NCBI RefSeq assembly: GCF_003970495.1
Contig: NZ_RXWW01000033.1
Coordinates: forward strand, 1 to 43,749
Origin: Staphylococcus pasteuri
GTDB taxonomy: Bacteria > Bacillota > Bacilli > Staphylococcales > Staphylococcaceae
Reading direction: 5' to 3'
DNA length: 43,749 nt
Shown here: piece after piece, positions 21,884-28,949 of the stretch
Layout: each line of letters begins with the position of its first letter
Position numbering within the stretch: the first letter of the stretch is position 1
Notes under the pieces: model-generated
What the model was told of the DNA's origin: nothing
The model's database searches: none
Seen by the model: the letters and a program-made list of their open reading frames with translations, nothing else
Translations under genes and position numbers: made by a program

Positions 21884-23122
21884 ATGACAGATATGACAAG
21901 TCTTATTGAAGACGTTGAAAATACATTATCTCCATATTTTAAAGAAATTGAACGTGTTGCTTTAATTAATCAGGAAAAAGTTTTAGACGCGTTTCATACG
22001 GTGAAAGCGACAGAAAGTGACTTATTAGGTACGACTGGTTATGGGTACGATGATTTTGGTAGGGATCATTTAGAAGAAATATATGCTAAAACATTTAAAG
22101 CCGAAGATGCCATCGTACGTCCACAAATTATTTCTGGTACTCATGCAATCACATTAGCATTACAAAGTAATTTAAAATATGGTGATGAATTATTATATAT
22201 CACTGGAAGTCCTTACGATACGTTATTAGAAGTTATAGGCGTGAACGGAAACGGGATTGAAAGTTTAAAAGAACATGGTGTCACATATAATGAAGTTGCA
22301 TTAAATGAAGGTAAAATTGATATACCAGAGGTTCTGAAATCTATTAATAAACAAACTAAAGTTGTGGCAATACAACGTTCTAAAGGTTATGATCAACGAC
22401 CATCTATTCCAGTTGATGAAATAAAAGAAGCAATAGAAGCAATTAAACAACAATATCCTGACGTAATTATTTTTGTAGATAATTGTTATGGTGAATTTGT
22501 TGAAGAACAAGAACCTATCGAAGTAGGCGCTGATTTAATTGCTGGTTCATTAATTAAAAATCCTGGTGGTGGGCTAGCTAAAATTGGAGGTTATATCGCA
22601 GGGAGAAAAGATTTAATAGCGCGTTGCGGTTATAGACTTACTGCCCCAGGTATTGGTAAAGAAGCGGGCGCCTCTTTAAATTCATTACAAGAAATGTATC
22701 AAGGTTTCTTCCTAGCACCACACGTTGTAAGTCAAAGTTTAAAAGGTGCTTTATTTACTAGTCTATTATTAGAAAAATTAAATATGACAACATCACCAAA
22801 ATATAATGTTAAACGTACTGATTTAATACAAACAGTGACATTTGATACAAAAGAACAGATGATATCATTTTGTCAGAGTATACAACATGCGTCACCAATT
22901 AATGCACACTTTAGTTCTGAGCCAAGCTATATGCCAGGATATGAAGATGACGTGATTATGGCAGCAGGTACATTTGTACAAGGGTCTTCAATTGAATTAT
23001 CTGCTGATGGTCCTATACGAGAACCATATGAAGCTTATGTTCAAGGTGGATTAACATATGAACATGTTAAACTAGCAGTCACACGAGCAGTCAAACAATT
23101 AAAAGAACAAGGGCTTGTGTAA
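21884..23122 (+). CDS. PLP-dependent methionine gamma-lyase family protein (aluminium-resistance type)
   Basis: A 412-residue pyridoxal-phosphate enzyme of the family often annotated aluminium resistance protein or YnbB. The fold-type I core is seen in GTTGYGYDDFGRDHLEEIYA near 45, VRPQIISGTHAI near 77, and IFVDNCYGEFVE near 190. The PLP lysine is in GSLIKNPGGGLA near 222. These proteins are related to cystathionine and methionine gamma-lyases, but their native substrate is not settled. hflX-ynbB-glnR-glnA is a conserved order in Bacillales. AGGAAG precedes the ATG, and a terminator follows. Confidence 0.87.
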   Translation: MTDMTSLIEDVENTLSPYFKEIERVALINQEKVLDAFHTVKATESDLLGTTGYGYDDFGRDHLEEIYAKTFKAEDAIVRPQIISGTHAITLALQSNLKYGDELLYITGSPYDTLLEVIGVNGNGIESLKEHGVTYNEVALNEGKIDIPEVLKSINKQTKVVAIQRSKGYDQRPSIPVDEIKEAIEAIKQQYPDVIIFVDNCYGEFVEEQEPIEVGADLIAGSLIKNPGGGLAKIGGYIAGRKDLIARCGYRLTAPGIGKEAGASLNSLQEMYQGFFLAPHVVSQSLKGALFTSLLLEKLNMTTSPKYNVKRTDLIQTVTFDTKEQMISFCQSIQHASPINAHFSSEPSYMPGYEDDVIMAAGTFVQGSSIELSADGPIREPYEAYVQGGLTYEHVKLAVTRAVKQLKEQGLV

Positions 23123-23131
23123 CATTGAGAT

Positions 23132-23165
23132 AATCTCGGAGTAATTTAAAACTTCGAGATTTTTC
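23132..23165 (+). terminator. Terminator after the PLP-lyase gene
   Basis: AATCTCGGAGT pairs with ACTTCGAGATT (one mismatch) and is followed by TTTTCTTATTTT. Confidence 0.8.
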
Positions 23166-23275
23166 TTATTTTATCAGAAAATTTTAAATTTATTTTTCGG
23201 AATATAGGGTATTTGGTTAAAAAGAGATACTTTTAGGGTTGGAAAATGCAATAAAATCAGTATTTTGAGAGCATA

Positions 23276-23292
23276 TGTCAGAAAACCTAACA
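23276..23292 (+). promoter_or_regulatory. GlnR/TnrA-type operator ahead of glnR
   Basis: TGTCAGAAAACCTAACA fits the GlnR box TGTNA-N7-TNACA exactly. It lies 69 bases before the glnR start, ahead of a -10-like TATGCTAAAT near 23315. This predicts autoregulation of glnRA by GlnR when nitrogen is plentiful. Confidence 0.8.
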
Positions 23293-23360
23293 TATTTTTG
23301 TAATATGAGTTAAACTATGCTAAATTAAGTACAAGTTCAAAAGTGGAGGAGAGGTTATTG

Positions 23361-23726
23361 ATGTCTAATGATTCAATCAGACGAAATATGGCCGTATTCT
23401 CCATGAGTGTTGTTAGTCAATTAACGGAATTAAGTCCAAGACAAATTCGTTACTATGAAACACATGAACTAGTTATGCCGGCAAGAACTGAAGGAAATAA
23501 GAGATTATTTTCGCTGAATGATTTGGAAAGATTATTAGAAATTAAATCTTTAATTGAAAAAGGATTTAATATTAAAGGTATTAAACAAATTATTCATAAT
23601 CAACAAAATCACTTAACATCAGACGAACAAGAAACTAGAAAAAGAATGATTGTAGATGCAACTCAAAAACCACATGGCGAAACTTTGCCAATAAATCGAG
23701 GAGATTTATCCCGATTTATAAAATAA
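23361..23726 (+). CDS. glnR: Glutamine synthetase repressor GlnR
   Basis: A 121-residue MerR-family repressor of glnRA. The winged helix-turn-helix is at residues 10-60, with [15 protein letters not shown] and [21 protein letters not shown]. In the Bacillus system feedback-inhibited glutamine synthetase activates GlnR. The C-terminal tail (NRGDLSRFI) is the part that senses glutamine synthetase. GGAGGAGAGG lies upstream; I chose the ATG (MSNDSIRRN), since an in-frame GTG at 23343 would put this ribosome site inside the gene. glnA starts 19 bases later. Confidence 0.94.
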   Translation: MSNDSIRRNMAVFSMSVVSQLTELSPRQIRYYETHELVMPARTEGNKRLFSLNDLERLLEIKSLIEKGFNIKGIKQIIHNQQNHLTSDEQETRKRMIVDATQKPHGETLPINRGDLSRFIK

Positions 23727-23745
23727 AATTTGGAGGATTTTAAGT

Positions 23746-25086
23746 ATGCCTAAACGTAGTTTTACAAAAGATGATATTCGTAAGTTTGCTGAAGAAGAGA
23801 ACGTAAGATATTTAAGATTACAATTCACAGATATATTAGGAACAATTAAAAATGTTGAAGTACCAGTAAGCCAATTAGAGAAAGTATTAGATAACGAAAT
23901 GATGTTCGATGGATCATCTATCGAAGGTTTCGTACGTATCGAAGAATCTGACATGTACTTACAACCTGACTTAGATACATGGGTAATCTTCCCATGGACA
24001 GCTGGTCAAGGTAAAGTTGCACGTTTAATCTGTGACGTATACAAAACAGATGGTACACCATTTGAAGGTGACCCACGTAATAACTTAAAACGTGTATTGA
24101 GAGAAATGGAAGATTTAGGTTACACAGATTTCAACTTAGGACCTGAACCAGAATTCTTCTTATTCAAATTAGATGAAAAAGGCGAACCAACATTAGAATT
24201 AAATGATGATGGTGGTTACTTCGACTTAGCACCAACAGACTTAGGTGAAAACTGTCGTCGTGATATCGTTCTTGAATTAGAGGACATGGGCTTTGATATC
24301 GAAGCAAGTCACCATGAGGTTGCACCTGGACAACATGAAATTGACTTTAAATATGCAGATGCGATAACAGCATGTGATAATATCCAAACATTTAAATTAG
24401 TTGTTAAAACAATCGCTCGTAAACATAACTTACATGCGACATTTATGCCAAAACCATTATTCGGTGTAAACGGAAGCGGAATGCACTTTAACGTATCATT
24501 ATTCAAAGGTAAAGAAAATGCATTCTATGATCCAAATGGCGAAATGGAATTAACAGATACAGCTTACCAATTTACAGCTGGTATTCTTAAAAATGCACGT
24601 GGATTCACTGCAGTTTGTAACCCATTAGTAAACTCATACAAACGTTTAGTTCCAGGTTACGAAGCACCATGTTACATTGCATGGAGTGGTAAAAACCGTT
24701 CACCATTAGTACGTGTACCATCTTCAAGAGGTTTATCTACTCGTGTTGAAGTACGTTCAGTAGACCCAGCAGCTAACCCATACATGGCATTAGCAGCAAT
24801 CTTAGAAGCTGGACTAGACGGTATTAAAAACAAATTAGAAGTTCCTAAACCAGTAAACCAAAATATTTACGAAATGAATCGCGAAGAACGTGAAGCTGTA
24901 GGTATTGAAGACTTACCTTCAACACTATACACTGCGTTAAAAGCTATGCGTGAAAATCCAACAATCAAAAAAGCTTTAGGTAATCATATCTATAACCAAT
25001 TCCTTAATTCAAAATCAATTGAATGGGATTACTATAGAACTCAAGTTTCTGAATGGGAACGCGAGCAATATATGAAACAATACTAA
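23746..25086 (+). CDS. glnA: Glutamine synthetase type I
   Basis: A 446-residue dodecameric enzyme that makes glutamine from glutamate, ammonia and ATP. The beta-grasp with [11 protein letters not shown] is near 50, GPEPEFFLF near 132, the catalytic centre [13 protein letters not shown] near 187, [12 protein letters not shown] near 245, and the Arg-containing flap near NRSPLVRVP. The length marks the I-alpha subtype of Gram-positives, which lacks the 25-residue insert and adenylylation site; control is by feedback and GlnR. GGAGG precedes the ATG. Codon use is strongly biased, as expected for high expression. Confidence 0.97.
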   Translation: MPKRSFTKDDIRKFAEEENVRYLRLQFTDILGTIKNVEVPVSQLEKVLDNEMMFDGSSIEGFVRIEESDMYLQPDLDTWVIFPWTAGQGKVARLICDVYKTDGTPFEGDPRNNLKRVLREMEDLGYTDFNLGPEPEFFLFKLDEKGEPTLELNDDGGYFDLAPTDLGENCRRDIVLELEDMGFDIEASHHEVAPGQHEIDFKYADAITACDNIQTFKLVVKTIARKHNLHATFMPKPLFGVNGSGMHFNVSLFKGKENAFYDPNGEMELTDTAYQFTAGILKNARGFTAVCNPLVNSYKRLVPGYEAPCYIAWSGKNRSPLVRVPSSRGLSTRVEVRSVDPAANPYMALAAILEAGLDGIKNKLEVPKPVNQNIYEMNREEREAVGIEDLPSTLYTALKAMRENPTIKKALGNHIYNQFLNSKSIEWDYYRTQVSEWEREQYMKQY

Positions 25087-25120
25087 AGCGCTAAACAACA
25101 TTGGGGAATATAGTAATATC

Positions 25121-25156
25121 AAGGGCTAGAGCATTTTTGCTTTAGCTCTTTTTTTG
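25121..25156 (+). terminator. Terminator after glnA
   Basis: AGGGCTAGAGCA pairs with TGCTTTAGCTCT across a T-loop and is followed by seven T. Confidence 0.9.
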
Positions 25157-25174
25157 TTTAGGAAGGTGGGATTT

Positions 25175-25215
25175 TACTTGACCACTTATGTTTAAAAAAT
25201 GAATTTGGTCAAGTA
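25175..25215. repeat. Perfect inverted repeat TACTTGACCA / TGGTCAAGTA
   Basis: Ten-base arms at 25175-25184 and 25206-25215 flank a 21-base AT-rich spacer. There is no T-run on either side, so it is not an obvious terminator. The core CTTGACCA occurs again at 25371-25378. The surrounding 25157-25381 holds no gene I can support; a -10-like TATACT near 25303 could start a rightward transcript antisense to the RNA gene that follows. Confidence 0.6.
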
Positions 25216-25381
25216 AGTATTAAAAAATATTCTTAATATACTTCTCAAAATTGTCTTTAGCATTTTCATTCATTATTAAATTTTTAATGCTTAAATGGTA
25301 TATACTAAGATTGTATATGTAAGAAAAAGAGATACCTTATAATGCTATTGTGTTAGGGTGTGAAATGCCTTGACCAAGATA

Positions 25382-25529
25382 ATAATAAAACTCCTAGAAT
25401 ATCCAGTGTGGGTAGCACTGATTATTCCAGGAGTAATAAAAGAGCTTAGACTATGGCATCTCGGTTACTTGGACCGGAAGCCTAAAATATAAGCTTAATG
25501 ATTATCGGAGCCATAAAGCTCCTCCTTAC
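25382..25529 (-). ncRNA. Candidate small RNA, SprF-like antitoxin type
   Basis: A minus-strand promoter is clear: TTGAAA (25564-25559), 17 bases, TATTAT (25541-25536), with a TATAAT overlapping. About 148 bases later lies a strong minus-strand terminator, CTCCTGGAATA and TATTCTAGGAG arms with an inner CAGTG/CACTG pair and a TTTTATTATTAT tail (25434-25382). Internal stems GGAGC/GCTCC and CGGT/ACCG are visible. The 5' end carries purine-rich GTAAGGAGGAGC followed by ATG and a ten-codon hydrophobic frame (MAPIIIKLIF, 25514-25482). Size, terminator and purine-rich 5' end recall the staphylococcal SprF antitoxin RNAs, but no SprG-type toxin frame lies opposite it. The family assignment is inference. 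Confidence 0.5.
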
Positions 25530-25566
25530 ACAATTATAATATAATATTTTTCAGAGGTTTTCAATT

Positions 25567-25677
25567 GTGACAATTCAAATTTATTTATCTTTATGTACTT
25601 TATGCCTTCCATTATTGCTTTTTGTTGGCAGAAAGATCCATTTTTATTATCTTGATAAAAAGAATGGAAGTAGATAA
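25567..25677 (+). CDS. Possible 36-residue hydrophobic peptide (A)
   Basis: GTG start with AGAGG 10 bases upstream. The predicted peptide opens with VTIQIYLSLCTLCLPLLLFV, one membrane-spanning stretch, and ends in a charged tail (YYLDKKNGSR). That shape is common to type I toxins and other small membrane peptides. It begins right at the promoter of the small RNA on the opposite strand, so the two would be divergent. There is no recognised family, and the region is AT-rich, so it may be chance. Confidence 0.3.
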   Translation: MTIQIYLSLCTLCLPLLLFVGRKIHFYYLDKKNGSR

Positions 25678-25918
25678 AATGGTGGATTAAAAAATAATGT
25701 AAATACTATTAAATAGTGTAATATCTGGTTATTAAATTCATAAAACTATTGTTATATTAAAATGGTATTTATTTGATTAGGTAAAGTGAAAATACTATTT
25801 AATGTGTATATATTTGAAAATGTCAAAAAGAGTTTATAAATATCAAAAAGAATTAGAAAAATTTTAAAAATATATAGAAAGGCGGACGTATAATAACGTT
25901 TGTATTTAGGTGGAAATT

Positions 25919-26029
25919 GTGAAAGTAACTGTAAATGTAAGAAAAACCACAAAAACAGAAAAATTAGATTTCTTAGTTGGATCACTTGTGGTTGTTAGTA
26001 TCATTCTATTAATTAAATATCTAAACTAA
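25919..26029 (+). CDS. Possible 36-residue single-span membrane peptide (B)
   Basis: GTG start with AGGTGG 5 bases upstream. The peptide has a basic N-terminal half (VKVTVNVRKTTKTEKLD) and a C-terminal membrane segment (VGSLVVVSIILLIKYLN), like a small tail-anchored or toxin-type peptide. A good terminator follows 12 bases after the stop, so it looks like a complete short gene with its own 3' end. I do not recognise its family. The 241 bases upstream hold no other gene I can support. Confidence 0.5.
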   Translation: MKVTVNVRKTTKTEKLDFLVGSLVVVSIILLIKYLN

Positions 26030-26040
26030 AGATTTAACTA

Positions 26041-26070
26041 GACGTGTCATCAGATGATGCGTCTTTTTTA
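26041..26070 (+). terminator. Terminator after peptide B, overlapping the toxin gene start
   Basis: GACGTGTCATC pairs with GATGATGCGTC (two wobbles) and is followed by TTTTTT. The GTG inside the left arm is the first possible start of the MuF-toxin frame. Confidence 0.7.
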
Positions 26071-27423
26071 ATTTCCAAATATTGGCTAGAACGTGCTAAA
26101 AACGTCATGGACGCTGAATCTTTAATTGATGCACAAGCAATCATTGAAATTGAACGTATCATTCTATTGATGTATGCCGAAATTACAAAAGAATTATTAG
26201 CTTTTTATGCAAAATATGCCAAAGATACTGGACTGAGTATTCAAGAAGTTAAGAAAATGGCTGATTCATTTGATGTACTAGCATTTAGTAACAAAGCGAA
26301 ACAATTTGTTGAGCGTAAAGATTTCAGTGAAGAGGCGAATCAATCGCTCAAACAATACAACTTAACGATGAAAATCTCTAGAGAAAAACTGTTAAAGCAG
26401 CAGCTAGATTTGATTGTGAAAGATTCTAGTTTAAATCTTCAAAATAAAATTGAGGATAAGCTAAGTGACGCAGTTAATAGAGAAGTAAAGAGACAAGCAC
26501 ATATTCTAGGTGAACATGTTCAAATTGATGACACTGAAGTGAAAGCAGTCGTTAATAGTAATTTCAAAGGTGTTAAATGGTCTACTAGATTATGGAATGA
26601 TATGGAACTTGTTCAAAAGGAAGTTGAGAGGGTAACAAGTCATGTCGTTATTCGAGGTCGACATCCTAATGAATTTGTTTCTGAGTTTAAAAAGCAAACC
26701 AATTCTACTTCTTATAACGCCAGTAGATTATTAGTAACCGAATCAGCACGTGTACAAACAGAATCACAAAAGATAGCTTATCTTAAAGATTTAGGTGAAG
26801 ATGGCGAATATAAATATGTTGCCAAAATAGATAGTAAAACATCTAAATTATGTCATTCACTCAATGGTAAAACATTTAAAGTTAAAGATATGGTTCCAGG
26901 TGTGAATGCGCCACCTATGCATCCTTGGTGTAGAAGTACAACAGTGCCACATGTCGACAGTTGGCGAGACAAGTTCTTTAAAGAACGTGAAGGTAAATAT
27001 CAAGTAGAGAATAAAGAGTCCGAAAAAGAAAAATTACAAGAAAAAGCTAAAAAAGAAATGCTTGAAATGATTGAAAGTGGTAAAATAAAAATAGAAATAA
27101 ATCCTGAAAAACAGAATAGACATAACAAAAATCATCAATTGTTTAAAAATAGTAAAAGACAAGCAATAATAAATAATTATTTATTACCAAGTTATACTAC
27201 TGTATCAATTCAAAAACTTAATGAATTATTAACAGACAAAGTAGGGACGGGTGAAATTTTATTATTAAGAGATAAGTTTAATCAAAAAGAGATAATAGAT
27301 TTTGAATTTGTAATTGGAAAATCATTTGTAGGAGGTAATTATATAGATACAACTTTTGAAAAAGTACATTATTCTAGAACAGGAACACATGTAGTTCCAT
27401 ATGTTAAAAAGGAGGTTGAATAA
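26044..27423 (+). CDS. Orphan phage minor head (MuF) protein with C-terminal polymorphic toxin type 50 domain
   Basis: A 459-residue two-part protein. Residues about 12-315 match SPP1 gp7/MuF-type phage minor head proteins: YWLERA near 13, a long helical region to 200, then SRLLVTESARVQTESQ (228-242), CHSLNGKTF (270-278) and PPMHPWCRSTTVPHVD (290-305). A charged helix (about 306-344) links to a C-terminal domain (345-459) resembling polymorphic toxin type 50 (Ntox50), a predicted BECR-fold RNase, with EINPEKQNRH (351-360) and VHYSRTGTHVVP (441-452). MuF fusions of this kind are known from temperate phages; here no other phage gene is present. The start is doubtful: the first GTG lies in a terminator and lacks a ribosome site, and TAA is three codons upstream. 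Function as an active toxin is inferred. Confidence 0.8.
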   Translation: MSSDDASFLISKYWLERAKNVMDAESLIDAQAIIEIERIILLMYAEITKELLAFYAKYAKDTGLSIQEVKKMADSFDVLAFSNKAKQFVERKDFSEEANQSLKQYNLTMKISREKLLKQQLDLIVKDSSLNLQNKIEDKLSDAVNREVKRQAHILGEHVQIDDTEVKAVVNSNFKGVKWSTRLWNDMELVQKEVERVTSHVVIRGRHPNEFVSEFKKQTNSTSYNASRLLVTESARVQTESQKIAYLKDLGEDGEYKYVAKIDSKTSKLCHSLNGKTFKVKDMVPGVNAPPMHPWCRSTTVPHVDSWRDKFFKEREGKYQVENKESEKEKLQEKAKKEMLEMIESGKIKIEINPEKQNRHNKNHQLFKNSKRQAIINNYLLPSYTTVSIQKLNELLTDKVGTGEILLLRDKFNQKEIIDFEFVIGKSFVGGNYIDTTFEKVHYSRTGTHVVPYVKKEVE

Positions 27424-27620
27424 TGAGAATAGCAAGGGCCTATGGTCATAAAGTTAAAGTAATTTTAAAAGATAATAATAATATAATTGGAAATGTCATT
27501 AATTTTGAAAACCCAATCGAAAGTGATACTGGAAATTTCGTAATGGACTTAGATACCTCAATGGGTATATATTCTATAGATGACTCTGAAATTAAGGACA
27601 TACAAATAATTACAAAATAG
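27423..27620 (+). CDS. Putative immunity protein, family A copy 1
   Basis: A 65-residue acidic protein whose ATG overlaps the toxin gene stop (TAATG) and whose AAGGAGG lies in the toxin's last codons, so its translation is tied to the toxin's. That position directly behind a polymorphic toxin is typical for the cognate immunity gene. The pattern VKVILKDNNNIIGNVINFENP followed by YSIDDSEIKDIQII looks like five short beta-strands and recalls an Sm-like barrel, but that is inference. A second full copy is at 28950-29147 with about half of its residues identical, and a fragment is at 28150-28212. I do not know a named family. Confidence 0.75.
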   Translation: MRIARAYGHKVKVILKDNNNIIGNVINFENPIESDTGNFVMDLDTSMGIYSIDDSEIKDIQIITK

Positions 27621-27731
27621 CATCCTTTCTACACAAATATATAGAAAGTGGTGCTATTTTTATATATTATTTTAACCTTCCAATGTGAAGGTTATTTTTT
27701 ATTGTCCAAAACGTGCTGATGACATTTTAGT
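27618..27731. repeat. Double-terminator block, copy 1
   Basis: Two hairpins follow family A copy 1: TAGCATCCTTTCT/AGAAAGTGGTGCTA with a T-tail (27618-27665), then AACCTTC/GAAGGTT with TTTTTT (27674-27700). The whole block, ending in CGTGCTGATGACA, recurs at 29282-29395 with scattered changes. It therefore marks a duplicated 3' end. Confidence 0.8.
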
Positions 27732-27884
27732 ATCCAATTAACTTTAGAAATTGTAATTGAATACCACAACTAAAAAAATAACTATTGTAGTTATTATATA
27801 TATTTATAATATAATATTTTTATAAAATTTTCAGTATTCAAAGGTGTTTAAATAGTTTTTACATAACTAGATGGAAATATAATA
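27732..27884. other. AT-rich gap with a palindrome
   Basis: No gene is seen. AATAACTA-TTG-TAGTTATT at 27777-27795 is a perfect 8-base palindrome, followed by TATAAT-like sequences near 27805-27815 that could give the downstream array its own promoter. Confidence 0.4.
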
Positions 27885-27986
27885 ATGAAAGAATTACGTG
27901 AAATTTTGGACAACGAAATTAAGATAGATAAAAAAAGAGAAAGAAAAAGAACAATGATTTTCAAAACAAAATTCAAAATGAGCTGA
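27885..27986 (+). CDS. Short Lys/Arg-rich frame before the array
   Basis: A 33-residue frame beginning MKELREILDNEIKIDKKRER. It has no clear ribosome site. It weakly resembles the out-of-use tail of the third LDG copy (SQELLEKEYKKAIELEKQK), so it may be a fragment of a larger lost gene and not a working one. It ends 4 bases before the first LDG protein. Confidence 0.3.
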   Translation: MKELREILDNEIKIDKKRERKRTMIFKTKFKMS

Positions 27987-27990
27987 TTAT

Positions 27991-28149
27991 ATGAAGAAGC
28001 CTATATTAAGGTTAGATGGTGAGATGACAAAAGAAGAACTATTTGATTTTTTAAATATAGATATCGAAGAATATTCGGTCGAAAAGAAACAAGAAAACGA
28101 AATGAAAGAATTGACTGATGAAGACTCAATTAAAACTATAGATGAATGA
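27991..28149 (+). CDS. LDG-motif short protein, copy 1
   Basis: A 52-residue acidic protein starting MKKPILRLDGEMTKEELFDF. The N-terminal pattern of a few hydrophobic residues then LDGE/N and an acidic helix is shared with the frames at 28796 and 29170, so it is a repeated member of the array. The ribosome site is weak. The fragment of family A follows directly after its stop in the same frame, which marks a deletion junction. Function unknown; association with toxin-immunity arrays is inferred from position. Confidence 0.5.
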   Translation: MKKPILRLDGEMTKEELFDFLNIDIEEYSVEKKQENEMKELTDEDSIKTIDE

Positions 28150-28212
28150 GTAATTTTTAAAATTAATAGTAGGTTAATAGGTAATGTTATTAGTTTTGTT
28201 GATCAGAGGTGA
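28150..28212 (+). pseudogene. Fragment of family A immunity gene
   Basis: Twenty codons reading VIFKINSRLIGNVISFVDQR then TGA. They align with VILKDNNNIIGNVINFENP of family A copy 1 (residues 13-31). The start and the C-terminal half are missing. It is joined in frame to the stop of LDG copy 1. Confidence 0.6.
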
Positions 28213-28218
28213 AAGTGA

Positions 28219-28467
28219 TTGCTAACTTTAAAAATTAAAGAAATAAATGATAAAAGTGTTACATATAAATATTATCCAAATGATGATGAAAATATTAAAA
28301 CTGGTGTTATTCAAATGGATATAGATAGTCTTCAAATTCTCAATGCCAAAAAATCTGGTATTGAGAATAATACAATAGATAATTATTTCATACATGCAAT
28401 TGATAGAATACACACGAATACTAATAAGCGATTATTTCCTGATTCTGAACTTGTAGCATGGGGATAA
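28219..28467 (+). CDS. Array protein, family B copy 1
   Basis: An 82-residue soluble protein. TTG start with AGAGGTG 8 bases upstream, the ribosome site lying in the end of the family A fragment. It is a paralogue of the next gene: both share a YKYxP motif (YKYYPNDDEN here), a Gly-containing strand about 15 residues later, a central HAIDR/HAIKK helix, and a C-terminal FP-x4-VAW ending. The family is common as small hypothetical genes near staphylococcal toxin loci in my recollection, but I cannot name it. An immunity role is inferred from context. Confidence 0.65.
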   Translation: MLTLKIKEINDKSVTYKYYPNDDENIKTGVIQMDIDSLQILNAKKSGIENNTIDNYFIHAIDRIHTNTNKRLFPDSELVAWG

Positions 28468-28521
28468 AACACTTATACAGTGATTTAGCTTATTTTTTAA
28501 TTATTTAAAGGAGTAAAAATT

Positions 28522-28773
28522 ATGGTAGAATTATACAAAGTCAAAGAAAGTGACAATCAAATTGAATATAAATATTTGCCTGAAAATAAAATAAGCAATG
28601 GATATGGCCAAGTAATAGTAAATAAAAATAATAATAGAGTTGATAGTTATACTTTGTCGAAATTAGAAATAGATAATGATATTTTGATATATAGAAATCA
28701 TGTGTATCATGCTATTAAAAAATTTAATATGAATGGTTATTTTCCAGAAAAATATACTGTTGCTTGGTATTAA
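28522..28773 (+). CDS. Array protein, family B copy 2
   Basis: An 83-residue paralogue of the preceding gene, with YKYLPENK, YHAIKKFN and FPEKYTVAWY matching the corresponding segments of copy 1 while most of the centre differs. AAAGGAG lies 8 bases before the ATG, the best ribosome site in the array. The two copies are too diverged to be a recent duplication. If they are immunity proteins they probably answer to different toxins, but this is speculation. Confidence 0.68.
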   Translation: MVELYKVKESDNQIEYKYLPENKISNGYGQVIVNKNNNRVDSYTLSKLEIDNDILIYRNHVYHAIKKFNMNGYFPEKYTVAWY

Positions 28774-28795
28774 AATATATATGTGGGTGATATAA

Positions 28796-28891
28796 ATGGT
28801 AATACTACAATTAGATGGTAATATACCTATAGAGGATTTAATAGAAGACTTGCAAGAGGATTTGAAAAAATTAAATGAAGAAAATGAATAG
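28796..28891 (+). CDS. LDG-motif short protein, copy 2
   Basis: A 31-residue acidic frame, MVILQLDGNIPIEDLIEDLQ then a Lys/Glu-rich end. GGGTG lies 7 bases upstream. It shares the LQLDG/LRLDG N-terminal motif with the frames at 27991 and 29170. It sits 58 bases before family A copy 2, as LDG copy 1 sits before the family A fragment, so LDG-then-A appears to be the repeating unit. Confidence 0.45.
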   Translation: MVILQLDGNIPIEDLIEDLQEDLKKLNEENE

Positions 28892-28949
28892 TAACAACAA
28901 TCAGAATTAAGATATGATTTATATTCTTATAAAAATGTAGGTGAGAATA

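Noticed and set aside
25814..25862. Fifteen-codon frame MSKRVYKYQKELEKF
   Set aside because: Too short, no ribosome site, AT-rich surroundings.
25752..25985. 77-residue hydrophobic minus-strand frame
   Set aside because: GTG start without ribosome site, composition follows from reading an A-rich strand, and it lies antisense to peptide B, which has a ribosome site and terminator.
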